A stretch of 64,000 nt of DNA. Origin: Lumbricus rubellus. Its lineage: Eukaryota; Annelida; Clitellata; Crassiclitellata; Lumbricidae. The DNA lies in contig OX243816.1 of NCBI GenBank assembly GCA_945859605.1, positions 27,731,342-27,795,341 of the forward strand, read 5' to 3'. Below are positions 34,465 to 46,666 of the stretch, in pieces (positions within the stretch are counted from its first letter, which is position 1; every line of letters begins with the position of its first letter). A program made the position numbers and the translations under genes. The notes beneath the pieces are model-generated. The model did not search any database. It had not been told where the DNA came from and saw nothing but the letters and a program-made list of their open reading frames with translations.

Positions 34465-35904
34465 TGTTACAGGCAATGTGTAAAATCAGGGATTTTGTAA
34501 AATGCCTGAAATTTTTAGGCAATTTGTAAAATCCCCAATTCACTCGGGCACTTTACACAATCCCTGAAAAAAACAGGGATTTTGTAAAATCCCTGAAATC
34601 TGAAGCTGAAAATTTGACAGATTGCCTGAAACCCAAATGAACATAATCGTTGTTTATTATGGAAACAAGCCACTTAAGTTTACTTCAATTTAATTTTTCG
34701 AATTTTAGTTTTTAATTTTCAAAGTTAATTAGTTAAAGTCATCTATAATACTTAAATTTTTTTCTCAAATTTGTAAACTGCTATGAACAAATCGAATACT
34801 AACAGCACTACCACTTACATTTTAAAAAGTTTAATACTACATAAAATTACTTGTCAAGACCCCTCGTGAATGTTTCTTCTAAGTTCAGTTCCAAATTCAT
34901 TTTTAGTTCAGTTTTTAAACGGCTACATCAGTTTTTGTTTACACATGACGTACTCGAATGACATCGACTGTTACATTTGACCTTTGCTTTGAAACATTTG
35001 CACCTATTTGTCTTGCAGCGTCCAATCCCTGAACAGTTGCATTTAAAAAAACCTTGCCCACCACATTTGGATTCAAATTGAACAGCACTTCGAAGTCCTA
35101 CTTCCTGTTCTGTTGAAATGTCATTGTTAGTTAGTAGCTTGTGGGCACACAAATCAAATTGATTACGGGAGTATTTCCCGGACAACATTCCAGCCCTTAC
35201 AGCGATTCTGTAGAGGTCGTTGTTGTCACGCTCACAAACAACACCCATTATATTTCGAGGATCTCCCCGGCCTCTGTCAACGAGGGGAATATAATTATAT
35301 GGTGACATTGTCTCCTGTGTTTGCAGCAACGTTTGTCACTCGGCTACGCTTTACCATACGCTCTGCCTGATCAACCATTGCATCCCGAGCTCGCTTACGT
35401 TGTGTTTTAATTGTAACACGAATCTGTTCCAGAGCTGAACTATTTTTGTCCATGACATCTTCCAGCAAAACAGGCTGGTTGTCGAGATTGTGCTGTTCCG
35501 ATGTACCCAGACCTGATCCATCGATGACTGCTACCTCTGTTGATGTGGAAAGACCTGTCTGGTTGATGTATGAGGATGTGATATAAAAATTAAATAGACA
35601 GACTTATGGCCCGCAGAACCATAGATATAATAAACCTGGAAATTAGAATAACCATACTTACTTACTTACTTCAATATTTCAAAAAGAAAGTGAGTCGCAA
35701 CAGTCGATGGCAACGTTCAGTTATGTTCGTCATTTCGTTTCAGGCAATCTGTCAAATTTTCAGCTTCAGATTTCAGGGATTTTACAAAATCCCTGTTTTT
35801 TTCAGGGATTGTGTAAAGTGCCCGAGTGAATTGGGGATTTTACAAATTGCCTAAAAATTTCAGGCATTTTACAAAATCCCTGATTTTACACATTGCCTGT
35901 AACA
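34465..35904 (-). mobile_element. Ginger2/TDD-like DNA transposon, internally deleted (1,440 bp)
   Basis: Inverted repeats of 168 bp (34465-34632, 35737-35904), apparently identical, start TGTTACAGGCAATGTGTAAA and end ...CTGTAACA. TATA flanks both sides (34461-34464, 35905-35908). A 4-bp duplication and TGT...ACA ends fit Ginger elements as I remember them, although the flank is itself TA-rich. The arms contain repeated GGGATTTTGTAAAATCCCTG palindromes, candidate transposase sites. It carries only the C-terminal part of a KRBA2-like integrase-type transposase on the minus strand. The element at 57722-58863 has the same kind of ends. Confidence 0.8.
34928..35580 (-). pseudogene. KRBA2-like (Ginger2-type) transposase, C-terminal remnant
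   Basis: Minus strand from about 35565: STEVAVIDGSGLGTSEQHNL, then VTIKTQRKRARDAMVDQAER, then GDNVTI and a stop near 35295. In the next frame it resumes with IPLVDRGRGDPRNIMGVV and ends in a Cys-rich tail, CNCSGIGRCKTNRCKCFKAK...CNSRCH. From memory, KRBA2/SCAND3-like integrase-core transposases of animals end this way, after the rve domain and with a CxC-type zinc motif. One frameshift lies between the two parts. The H2C2 and DDE core are absent, so the copy is defective. The last part (34928-35329) is still one open frame of 133 codons. Confidence 0.8.
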
Positions 35905-35908
35905 TATA

Positions 35909-36010
35909 CTTGGCGTGGCATTGAGGATTCACCTTATGGAACGATGAGGTGTTACTTCACGTGGTATTTATTTTCCTTGTCTCAGCTGTAGGCCCTATAG
36001 AGAAATCCTT
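35909..36010. other. Short unassigned spacer
   Basis: Nothing recognised between the two neighbouring elements. Confidence 0.5.
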
Positions 36011-36014
36011 CTTT

Positions 36015-36175
36015 TGGCGTAATTGCATTATCGGGGACCGAAGTAGGCCTATATGCAATATCTTTGGATAGTATCTAGTGACGACACTAGCCCTAAAACT
36101 AATCCTAACCGACTCTCACGACGCCTGACCTGATCTAACCGACACGCACGGTCCCCGATACTTCAATTACGCCAT
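36015..36175. mobile_element. 161-bp MITE carrying a relic of the telomere-like unit
   Basis: TGGCGTAATTGCATTATCGG (36015) is mirrored by CCCCGATACTTCAATTACGC ending at 36175, a 26-bp inverted repeat with a few mismatches. The interior 36077-36124 is a diverged reverse-orientation copy of the 65-bp minisatellite unit at 10350-10552 (GACGACACTAGCCCTAAAAC, CTAACCGACTCTCACGACGC). TAGGCCTA is at 36044. Target duplication unclear. Confidence 0.6.
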
Positions 36176-37640
36176 ACTTTTTAAGTTGCCTTTGTTTATT
36201 CTTCTCTCTCTTGCACGATCTCCATCTATAAAAGAAGCTCATATGTCTCTTCTACTGCAGCTGCACCATTGTTCGTCTATCCGTTCATTTCCATCCAATT
36301 CATTTAGAAAATCCATTGATTTGAATTCTCACACGACACCGCCAGTCGTTACTTGGTCTGCAGCTACATGTAAATGATCGTCTTTTCCATGCAGTCATGA
36401 ATGACCCACGCATCTCCATTTCCAACTAAATGGCGCCAAACAGAGTGTGCACGTGGTATTCCGATGCTCCATCACGCGCATTCACTCGTATACACCGACG
36501 ACAGCAGCAATTTAAAGGTCGACGAGAGGTTAAGTCAGCTGACGAATAATTGGGTTTAAGCCGACTATTAAGCGCTGAAGTCATGATCAGAGACGGCCGT
36601 TAAACGTCCATCTTCAAACAGCAAGCGTCGAATGGAGACCGTGTGTCCGCGCATAGGTCGGAAGTAGCTATAGCGTATCAGACGGGGGGGGGGTTCTGCC
36701 AGAGCCCCCTCACCCACCCTCACCCCGTTTGTTTAAATCTGGTCGATTAACCGGCGGTGGCTTCTGATGCAATTATCGCTCTCCTTCGAAACGTGCAGCT
36801 ACTTTCTATAGCGCAACACTAACCACGTGGAAAGGCAGGGAGGTGACTCATGACCTACACAGGAGCGATCCCACTCCACTGGGGAGGAAACAGGATTTAC
36901 ACCTGCTTCCTCTGTTTCAAAGGAACGAATAAGTCTAGCTGAGCAGTACGACTGCATACGTCTCGATGATGATGATGATGGTGATGACGATGATGATGAT
37001 GACGACGACGACGACGATGATAATGATGATAACGCTTATTAATTTTATCATTACCATATACTGATATGGTGCATATTAATTTTATCTCATGATTTATTCC
37101 TCTGCTCTATATATAGCAACAACTTTACTTGTTCATGTTGTCATGTGTCTTCGTCCTACAACATGTATTGTATTGTATTGTATATTCTGCAACTTATAAT
37201 ATGAACTGAACGAAAATGCAGATATCATATCTTTTATCAATCCAGTCCAGACTGCCGGAGAAAAACATTTAATCTAGGAAACTTCGCTTTTATTTTATGC
37301 AGTCTCAATCTTCGCTTTATTATTATTATTATCAGCTACGGGGTATTCATTTTCCAAACGATCGGAGTCATATTATTATACTCAGATGATTGCATTGGAT
37401 GTAAATGCAATGGATGTAATTGAAAGATGATAATCAGATGCAGATGTATGTAGTAGCGTCGGATCATCGTGAGAAGGGGAAAAGGAGCTAAATAATTACA
37501 TAAGATTGCATCGATATAACGACGCCATTCAGTTCTGCTAATTATAATCAGCGCTTAGCAGAAGCCGACCAGCAAAAGATTGAATATTATTATCTCTCTC
37601 TGACCTCTCGCAATATTACATTTATAGTTTTATACTCTCA
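36176..37640. other. Unassigned, with GAT/GAC and (ATTGT)n repeats
   Basis: No gene. (GATGAT/GACGAC)n at 36965-37030. GTATTGTATTGTATTGTAT at 37165-37182 may be a LINE tail. Poly-G run at 36685. Confidence 0.5.
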
Positions 37641-37643
37641 AAG

Positions 37644-37645
<2 letters not shown>

Positions 37646-37687
<42 letters not shown>

Positions 37688-37695
37688 GTATATAT
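37646..37695. repeat. (TA)n microsatellite
   Basis: TATATA interrupted twice by TATG. Confidence 0.9.
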
Positions 37696-37887
37696 AGAGA
37701 CTTTTCGTATGTAACCTTGAGCGTATATTTCTACCTATAATAATAATGTATACGCTTTTCACTCTCAATGCAGAAAATAAAAACAGGAATTATAGAACGA
37801 TATTGACTATAATTATACATGTCGATATTATCTCATATAATTACTGCAGTATCCAATATTCACACTCTGGGCTTGCATGCATGTACA

Positions 37888-38076
37888 GTATGTGTGTATG
37901 TATGTATGTATGTATGTATGTATGTATGTATGTATGTATGTATGTATGTATGTATGTATGTATGTATGTATGTATGTATGTATGTATGTATGTATGTATG
38001 TATGTATGTATGTATGTATGTATGTATGTATGTATGTATGTATGTATGTATGTATGTATGTATGTATGTATGTATG

Positions 38077-38107
<31 letters not shown>

Positions 38108-38250
38108 TGTATGTATGTATGTACATGTATGTATGTATGTGTGTATGTATGTGTGTATGTATGTATGTATGTATGTATGTATGTATGTATGTATGTATGT
38201 ATGTATGTATGTATGTATGTATGTATTATGCATGTATGTATGTATGTGTT
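37888..38250 (+). repeat. (GTAT)n microsatellite
   Basis: Over 80 units, nearly pure from 37890 to 38105, with later slips (TAATG, TACATG). All MYVC/HTYI frames are artefacts. Confidence 0.95.
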
Positions 38251-38439
38251 CGCGCGTGCGTGTGCGTCCCTGCGTTTGGAAATTATGTAGACGAGAAAAT
38301 ATTACTGCTGCACACGCAAATAAATAAATGGACTCCATATATTATTATATATTATAGAGAATATATTTTCGTTCTCTGCAAAATATTGTGATTAATATTC
38401 TTATTCTTGTTCTTTTTTAATATCGCGATCAGCTTCCTC

Positions 38440-38835
38440 TCCATGACCACCATCACCATCACCATCACCACCACCATTACCACCACCACCACCACCATCA
38501 CCACCACCATAGCCACCACCACCATCACCACCACCAATACCACCTCCACCACCGTTACCACCACCACCACCATTACCACCACCACCACCATCACCACCAC
38601 CATCGCCACCACCACCACCACCATCACCACCACCAATACCACCTCCACCACCGTTACCACCACCACCACCATTACCACCACCACCACCATCACCACCACC
38701 ATCGCCACCACCACCACCACCATCACCACCACCAATACCACCATCACCACCACCAATACCACCATCACCACCACCAATACCACCTCCACCACCGTTACCA
38801 CCACCACCACCACCGTCACCATGGCATCACCACCA
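38440..38835 (+). repeat. (CAC)n triplet array with 102-bp higher-order repeat
   Basis: ACCACC with ATC/GTT/GCC variants. The marker CCAATACCACCTCCACCACC recurs at about 38531, 38634 and 38772, so blocks of about 100 and 140 bp have been duplicated. Confidence 0.92.
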
Positions 38836-39465
38836 CAACTACCATCATTATCATCGTCATGCCACCAACACCACATCACTAGGACATGCATGATCATCAT
38901 CATCATCTATTCTCGTTGACGTAATCAATATCAATGGCAACAATGCAGCGTTTTGATTATTACGGACGCTGCAGACAATAGCATACGTAATTCCACATGC
39001 ATTGTTGAATCCACATTTTGAAGAACACTGCAACACTGCAACTGTGGCATGTACAATTGTACGTACAATGTACACATATGCAGTCTGCCTTCCTATACTG
39101 CGTCAATTCTCAGCACCTCAGCTGCCATGCATGATACACTCGATGAGGACATTTTGAACACCACATAGGCTACAGCTGAATTTTGCTTCCTTTCAGCTTT
39201 TGCATGTTGGAACGTTCCATTATTCGGTGCTCAATGTCAAATGCTCATAATTATATTTGACATACTCAAGAATATTTCTAATCACCTTAAGGATCTCGTG
39301 TAGGTATATGGTCACTGTTGTTGTGTTTAAAATTTCACACAAATCCTAAAAGTTTTGACCGAGTAATGACACTTTATTGTGTGTTCTACATTATCGTGAA
39401 CACAGTGTATATCAAGATACTATAATAAGGTCACTTCGCAGACTGTTGAAACTCAGAGACATGCA
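38836..39465. other. Unassigned
   Basis: No coding or element ends recognised. TAGGCTA at 39166. Confidence 0.5.
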
Positions 39466-39473
39466 GTTACAGA

Positions 39474-39868
39474 CAAAGGCGGATACAGAAGCTTTGGACG
39501 GGTGTGGGGCAAAAATTCTTGGGCCTTGGGTCTGGAAAAAATTCTTGGCTTTGGGTCTGGGAAAAATTCTTGGCCTTGGGTCTGTCAAAAATTTTCTTTC
39601 GTATCCGCCAAAAAAGTTGATGACCTTTTTTTAGTGTCGTTCGACCAAATTTTCGGGAAAAGTTTACCAATTTTATCCGCCAAAAAGTTGATGACCTTTT
39701 TTTTAGTCATCCGGCCAAATTTTCGGGATAATTATACCAGTTCATCATTAAATATACCAAATTATAAGCTTGCTGAAACCGGATGGGGGGGGGGGGGTCA
39801 CGATACATGGGCGTTTCTAAATGGGGGGGGGGGGCATGGCCGGATTGGCCCTCCTGGATCCGCCCCTG
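39474..39868. mobile_element. hAT nonautonomous element, 395 bp
   Basis: Starts CAAAGGCGGATACAG and ends CTGGATCCGCCCCTG, a 15-bp inverted repeat with mismatches. The exact 8-bp target duplication GTTACAGA flanks it (39466-39473, 39869-39876). The interior has three TTGGGTCTGG-AAAAATTCTTGG repeats (39505-39590), two copies of a GTTGATGACCTTTTTTTAGT-type block and two poly-G runs (39786, 39824). Non-coding. Confidence 0.82.
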
Positions 39869-39876
39869 GTTACAGA

Positions 39877-40560
39877 TTTTCTTTCTGTTTTGACAGTAGG
39901 TCCTAAGTATCTCTCCTTCCAATTGCACACTTAATGGTCTAGCTTGGTTTTGTCCTTCTATTTGTCGGTCTCTCATAGGATTGCATGTTGTTCTATTAAA
40001 TGTCGAGTTATCATCATCTTCAGTATTAACAGCATAGTTGCTATGTTCTGTTTCTGTACAACCAACATTAAGCTGACCTATATATAGGGTGGGCCCTTCC
40101 CAGCGGGGCTAGTGCCCCTTCTGGGTCTTCCCCTTTCCTGGTTGATACAATGAAAGGTGCTTCTGATAATTTTCCTTTCAAATGTGTTATATTAATGTGT
40201 TTGTCAGACAGTATGAACACGTTGTTTAGTTAAGTTGCACTATGTTCAGGTTGTGTTTGATATGCTCCAAGGAAATAAATAAATAAATGTCAAAATGTCA
40301 ACAACAAAAAATGGTAAATTGCATGATTTCTCTTTTCGATGAATCTCGTAACAATTGCAGTGTTGCACTGATGGGTATTGTGGACTTAATTATAGGTCTA
40401 TATTATATAGTTAGCAAGAGAAGTTTCCTATACTGCAGCTGCCAGCAAACATGTTATGTTCGCTTACTTTTTTGCAATGAAGAGTAGATGCTAATTTCGG
40501 TGAAATTATATTTATATGTCTTTTTTCTACAGCAGCTGCGGGCTCTGCAGATTGCAATTT
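39877..40560. other. Unassigned, with a LINE-like tail
   Basis: GGGCCCTTCCCAGCGGGGCT ... CTTCTGGGTCTTCCCCTTTC (40090-40140) down to AAATAAATAAATAAATG (40272-40288) has the layout of a LINE 3' untranslated region with a simple tail. The ORF body is not recognised. Confidence 0.4.
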
Positions 40561-40565
40561 GCTTC

Positions 40566-40628
<63 letters not shown>
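40566..40628 (+). repeat. (GT)n microsatellite
   Basis: About 29 GT dinucleotides ending in GCGCGC. Confidence 0.96.
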
Positions 40629-40634
<6 letters not shown>

Positions 40635-40876
40635 TTTGGAGCCTGCCTTGAAAGGCAAATTCTTGCGTTGAGTAAACTCATATGAAGAAAAAATCAATTT
40701 CACCCAATTGCATCGGAAGGCTCATCTGAAATAATTTCAAATTGCGCTTTTGCTTCCGACAGGCTCAACCATTACATATTTCACTGTCATTAGTATTCTT
40801 AGTTGCTTAGTTTATTGCTTAGTATTCTTATTTAGGCTATGCAGCGTGTAATACTACGTATATAGAGTCGACTCTA

Positions 40877-42040
40877 TGTAACGGGAGTAGATACCACCCT
40901 ATGGCTCGCTAGTTAGTGGAAACTATTCCCAGATTTCGAATCTGAAATCAGGTTACCAATTTGCATACTATCTGGTTATTTGTCGCAATGTGGGTCAATG
41001 CTCTAAATGTCGGCCAATCAACAAGACAATGTTTTATATAAAAATAATATTTGAATCATGAATATTAATATATCAACATATATAGTTAATGAATTCTATG
41101 TCTAGGGTCGTGGAAATGTCAATTTAAATACAGGTCAACTTATTTACTTAAACCCGTGCTGAATAAAATAATTTTGAGGGATATTACTACTATAATTACC
41201 CTCCCGCATTGTATGTTCTTGGCTGAAGCTGTAGATCGAAACGGCCAATGCTTCTCGTCTTTTCTCCAAGCGCCGTTACCAATGGTTGTAGATGACTCTT
41301 TTCAGTTTCATCGTCGATGCGCTTCACCGTGCTTTTCTGCTCGTAGGTAATTATTCTTCGATGTAGCTGTCTACGAATTGAAGACTATTTGTTCCTTTTC
41401 GTATTTACCGTTCAATTACCGTTCGATATAACTTTTATAGTTTCACTGTCACTTCTCAATGTTGCGAGAAGTAATGCCGGAGTTCTACGAAATCCAATGA
41501 AGGTAGAATTTCAACGTCAATTACTTGTTAGTAATCCGCTATTACAATCTCTCACGTTTTACGAACTTCCAGATTTCTTGTCCATAATTTAGGACACTAA
41601 ACTACCGGCTCCGTTGCTTTAATATCCGATCAAACAAATGTCACGAAATCGTCTAACAACATCTAGCGAATACTCATCGCCAATCAACCACCAACAATCC
41701 TCCTTAAACGGCCATTCCTTCTCGTCTCTCCTTCAGAACCAGCCCCCCTCGTGCGCATGCCCAGCAGACGACCCTGATCCCAGCTTTCCATATGTAACCA
41801 ACGCCGATCGCCGATCGTTGTAATATTCCGCAATGCTTTCCACTAATTTAATATGTTTTGCCCCTAAGCACTGGTTATAGCACTGGTTGATTATTTAAAC
41901 AGAACAATGTAATAATTCTCGCTCGAATTATAAGCTAATCATTAACTAAGGCCTCTCCCTAACTTAACACATGTAATTACTAATCAACAATATATATATC
42001 AAAGTAAGAACGTATGGGTGGGACCAAGGATATCGTTACA
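40877..42040. mobile_element. Solo LTR, 1,164 bp (Ty3/gypsy-like)
   Basis: Starts TGTAACGGGAGTAG and ends GATATCGTTACA, with a 7-bp terminal inverted repeat TGTAACG...CGTTACA inside the canonical TG...CA. The exact 5-bp target duplication CTCTA flanks it (40872-40876, 42041-42045). There are no long inverted arms, so it is not a Ginger element. No gag-pol and no second LTR are in the window; a solo LTR left by recombination is the simplest reading. Three open frames of 60-67 codons inside (41156-41823) are LTR sequence. Orientation is not established. Confidence 0.75.
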
Positions 42041-42045
42041 CTCTA

Positions 42046-42235
42046 TATAAAGATTTGCTTAGTCAACCTTGGCTTTGACGACATTCTGCATATCGGAGCA
42101 GTTGCGTTTTTCAAGAAACCTCCTTGCATCTGCAACACAATGCAACAAATTGACTGGCTCTGCAATTCCCTGCAGATTGCATCATGACCTCTGCAGCAGC
42201 AACAGCTGCAGCAGCTGCAACAGTGGCTAAAGGGC
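42046..42235. other. Short unassigned spacer
   Basis: Contains a GCAGCAACAGCTGCAGCAGC stretch; no gene. Confidence 0.5.
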
Positions 42236-42356
42236 CAAGATGTCCGTGGGGCCGAGGGGCCCATGGGAGCCAAAGGGCCCATGGGAGCCGAGGGGCCCAT
42301 GGGAACCGAGGGGCCCATGGGAGCCGAGGGGCCCATGGGAGCCGAGGGGCCCGTGG
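42236..42356 (+). repeat. 18-bp minisatellite, 6-7 copies
   Basis: Unit GGGGCCCATGGGAGCCGA with single-base variants. It encodes GPWEPR repeats on plus and PMGPSA repeats on minus. Confidence 0.92.
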
Positions 42357-43580
42357 TGTCGTCATCTGAACCGTATGAATCCCCCAGATGCACAGAAGGT
42401 CTTTGAACGAACAATACATTCTAAATTCTAATTAAATAGCTTGGAGACGCTGTAGGTCTCTTCAAAAGTCGATGGACTTAGCTTTAGCTGTCTGTATTCC
42501 TTAAATTTATGATCAGAAGTTGCATACAGGATCGAATATATATATATATATATACTCAGGAACCTATATTCTATATACTTAATACCTTATCTTGTTTTTC
42601 TTTAGTGTCGTTTAGACTCTCCCACTGCATGGCAATCATTGAGATTGAAAAACCATGCAACTCAAATCTCTGTCTTCATATTATACATCTAGATTTTGCT
42701 TGACATTTACCAATAGTTCCATAGCAGAAAGTACCATGTCTACTGCATGCATATGATAATGAGAGTGTATGACCGTATACAATATACATATATATATATA
42801 TATATATACAATATACATATACCGTTCGTCTGGATTTATTTTAATTAGCGCCAGTATATCTCTCCGTTCACTTCATCATCTGTTGCATGGGCGCCTCCTC
42901 TGCTTCACTGCAGCGATGCCGCCGGAAATATACATTATATATATATTATATTATAATTATATAATATTATATATATATACATCAATATATGGAAAGGAGA
43001 ACAAAACATCAATTGAATAAATGTTTCAAAGCTGCAGATGATCGTCCACTGCTGCGACTCGGAATCAGAATCAGATGGCCTACAGGTTCTCGGATCCGAA
43101 ATATATTACATAACACATATACATGTATATTACATATGTCATGTGTATATTTTCATAAACATCTGAACTCAGAGACATCCACCCAGATCTGCCGTGGGTT
43201 ATAATGGACGGCTTCTATATATGTAGATAAATTTCCGGGTAGCTGTTGGCTAAAAATCCCTTAATTGAATTACTGTTGGTTGATTTTTTATTCCACTGAT
43301 GTTAAAAGACTTCTGGGAATCTATTGTAGATGAGGATATCATAATTATATAATATAATGTATAGTCTAAATTATGTTAAGATTCGAGAATTTCGTCTGAG
43401 TGTTGTGAAATTGTCCAAAGGTTTTGCAAAAAATATATGTATATATAGGTTTGACCATTAGCCTACTGTCTTGCGAAATAAGTAGGACCATGACATCTCC
43501 AGCTGTAGCATGCATATACAATTGTTTGGTCTGTATTTTTGTAAAACTGGAGCTTGATTTTCTGATAGCGCTCGTGGCTG
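42357..43580. other. Unassigned A+T-rich sequence with (TA)n
   Basis: (TA)n at 42536-42556, 42788-42810 and 42935-42980. No coding. TACATGTA at 43120. Confidence 0.55.
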
Positions 43581-43584
43581 TCGG

Positions 43585-43835
43585 TTCTTGAAGAACGTTC
43601 TGAGGATGGTTCTGAGAATGGTTCTTAAAGATTGTTCTGAGGATCTCTGAGAATGGTTCTTAAAAATTGTTCTGAGAATGGTTCTTGAAAATTGTTCTGA
43701 GAATGGTTCTTGAAAATTGTTCTGAGAATGGTTCTTGAAAATTGTTCTGAGAATAGTTCTTGAAAATTGTTCTGAGGATCGTCTGAAGATGGTTCTAAAA
43801 ATTGTTCTGAAGAGAGCTCTGAGAATGTTTTTAAC
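43585..43835 (+). repeat. 25-bp minisatellite, about 9 copies
   Basis: Unit GTTCTTGAAAATTGTTCTGA-GAATG. GTTCTTGAAA starts at 43681, 43706 and 43731, a 25-bp period. The minus frame (RTIFKNHSQNNF) is a by-product. Confidence 0.9.
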
Positions 43836-44082
43836 AGGCGCTACATGTATGTAATATGCGCTTGCTATTGCCATGCTGATGCATGACTCTGTAGCTAAAT
43901 ATTGCATTATGTAAGCTAACATAATTTTACAGAATAAAATCGGTTTTGCAGTGTAACATGCAGCAGACTCTATCTGCACGTGGTCATCTAAATTGCTTTC
44001 GTAATTCGTCGCCATGGAAACACACGTTGCCATGGAAACACGCGTTGTGTGTCTGTCGCTCAAATTCTGCTCAAAAGCCCTC

Positions 44083-44300
44083 CGTCCTTATTTATCAAAT
44101 GTTATCATCGGTTTCATCTTAAATCAAATGTTATCATCGGTTTCATCTTAAATCAAATGTTATCATCGGTTTCATCTTAAATCAAATGTTATCATCGGTT
44201 TAATCTTAAATCAAATGTTATCATCGGTTGTTTCATCTTACATAAAATGTTATCATCTGTTTCATCTTAAATCAAATGTTATCATCAGTTTAATCGTATC
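44083..44300 (+). repeat. 29-bp minisatellite, about 7 copies
   Basis: Unit ATCAAATGTTATCATCGGTT-TCATCTTAA. GTTATCATCGG starts at 44101 and 44130, with small slips later. Confidence 0.9.
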
Positions 44301-44837
44301 TTGTGTGCAAAGCGACTGATTTGGAGATGACTGTATACGGTCACTTGAACCGTTAAGTGCACAGAAATTAGCATGACTAAGGTACAGTCAAGAGTCGGCT
44401 TACCCAGCATGCACGGCTCACATCACAAAGCAATGGAGGGAGAAGGGTCTCAAGCACTGAAGACTAAAGTATTCGAATAAAAGCAACAACCGAGTTAGAG
44501 CAATGAGTGAATCGCGGCACATCAGTGTTAGTGTTAAAGCAAAAATCGCACGACACTGACAGTCATGCGAATTCAATGTGAAATAAATGTGACAACGATT
44601 TCAACACTCAGCCATCGAAATGTCCAAGTCATTCTATGCATGAAATGTCAGATGAATGCAAATTACTCGTCAGCTGCTGCATGCATCTTGAAAGTTCTTC
44701 TGACCGTTAGATGACCATCGCCATTGCCTTGCGAATTGGTCAAGGCAGGCAACGAGTGGAAGTATAAGGTCCTTAGTTGCAACCATTGCTGCTGCTGCGG
44801 CGGCGCTTGTCACGAAAGATGAATCCTTCGGTGGAGA

Positions 44838-44870
<33 letters not shown>

Positions 44871-46655
44871 CATAAAGACAACGACGACGACGACGACGCT
44901 GGACTGTCGTCTGAGAACCCGGTTAAGACGTAACGATGCGCGTTCGGCATTTAATGACTATATGTTACGAATGTCTGTAGCATGCATTCACTCAAGATTT
45001 AGGCCGTCACTGGTTTCGCAATTACAACCTTAACGTATGTGTGTGTGGATATTTCGAGGGTGCACATGTGTACGTCTAGCTCGCCTATACATGTAGTTTA
45101 ATTTGTATGCAAATTAAGATGACCCTTTACATGCCTGGCTTACATGTGTATGACTAGTAGCCTACCGGTATGGGGCGGCGTATTTTTTAATAATAATCTG
45201 CCCTTTCGGTGCTCGTGGTTCACCGGAAGAACCTATAGATAAACTGACGGGATAAACGGCTATATATATATAATATTATATATATAAATATATATTATAG
45301 ATTTAAATATAGGTTTGTCAGACAAGCTGGTCCATCGAAATCGAAATTGTGTTCGACGAACAGGGACCAGAGGCGGTTGTTTTCAGTCCACAGACTGAAA
45401 GAAAAGGTTTTCGGAAAGGTGTGGGTATAAATTTAGTAAAAAGCGAATATGTATTTATGGCTGCTGTTTCCTTCCTGCTCGTACAACATTTGATTAGCAA
45501 GGAATTGTTGAGAAAACAAACAGCAACAGTTATCGAAGCTTCTTTTATATGATTAATTTTGTGCGGAATTGTTTACTTCCCTAGAACAATAAAAAAAAGC
45601 TCACAACCGTCGTGTTGGGTGTTGGGAGTTGCTTGTCGTCTGCGCACTAGTGCCACTAATGAAACTGTAAAAACATTGAGTTGAAACGAGAAACGTGTCG
45701 TGATTAAGTCTTTGCGTATACGAAAGGGTTTGACATCGAATTCAAATTCAGACGACATGCGAAAAGCTTTTAGGTGATGATGTCTCTTCAACAGATGAAC
45801 TTGTAAACTCCAGGCGGGACAGACAGTCAACGGAAGATGCAGGACACCGTTCTGGACGCCACTCTTGACACAATGCATATAGAATCTATTATGCCTAATG
45901 ATCACAATGGTCACTCTGCCCAGGATATGATACTGTGACAGAGCAGCGACTGGGCTTCAGATATGTTGCCAATCATCTGGAATTATCATAAAATTATCAT
46001 AATATTACTATGGCAACACTCGTCACACTATCACTAAACTTTTGAGCTACAGACAACGTTGCCTCGTTGAGTGCCAAGAATGTTAACAAATTATTGAGAT
46101 TCATATGCTCAGTGTTTCTAAAGATTCATTCTGTGGAAATGCTTTTCAAAGCGATGCATATGGATGTCATCTGCAGTTAATAAAAGACTGGATTGAACAG
46201 CTTGATGGAAGTTGTACTTTAATGGACGATATATCAAAGTCCTGCAACATTGCTGGGAAAATTGTGTTGCACGTGGCGAAGAAATTTGAAAAAAACTTTT
46301 TCATTTGATTTTTAATGAAATCGTTTTCCAATGTATGTTTTTCTGATTGCTTATAGATAAACCCTCGTATTTATAATTTTTTCCGAAAAATTAAACTCGA
46401 ACGTCTTCTTATAATTGAAGTCAATGATGGAGAAACCTCAAATTAAATGACGATATTACAAGACGTTGTTAGCCAGTGGATGTGTAAACGGGAACATCCT
46501 GCGGTGTCTGTTTCATCATGATGATGTGACGTTGAAAAAAACGAGATATAATTTCAACGGAAGAACAAAATACATCAAACGCAAACAACGAGTTGCAGCA
46601 TCAGACTGCAGCATCGAATACAACGTTGTTGTCCACTGTGCCTCCCTTGATCTAC
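44301..46655. other. Unassigned, with short triplet tracts
   Basis: (GCT)n at 44840-44868 and (ACG)n at 44879-44898. The frames at 45349-45552 and 46105-46308 have no recognisable domain and no clear splice framework. No ferlin exon identified. Confidence 0.45.
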
Positions 46656-46666
46656 GCTACGCAGTG

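Noticed and set aside
37746..38391. MYVC- and HTYI-repeat proteins
   Set aside because: All six frames of a (GTAT)n microsatellite.
41156..41823. Three small plus-strand genes
   Set aside because: They lie wholly inside the solo LTR defined by TG...CA and a 5-bp duplication.
42184..42431. Collagen-like GPWEPR protein
   Set aside because: No Gly-X-Y register is maintained; it is an 18-bp minisatellite with a repeat-driven frame.
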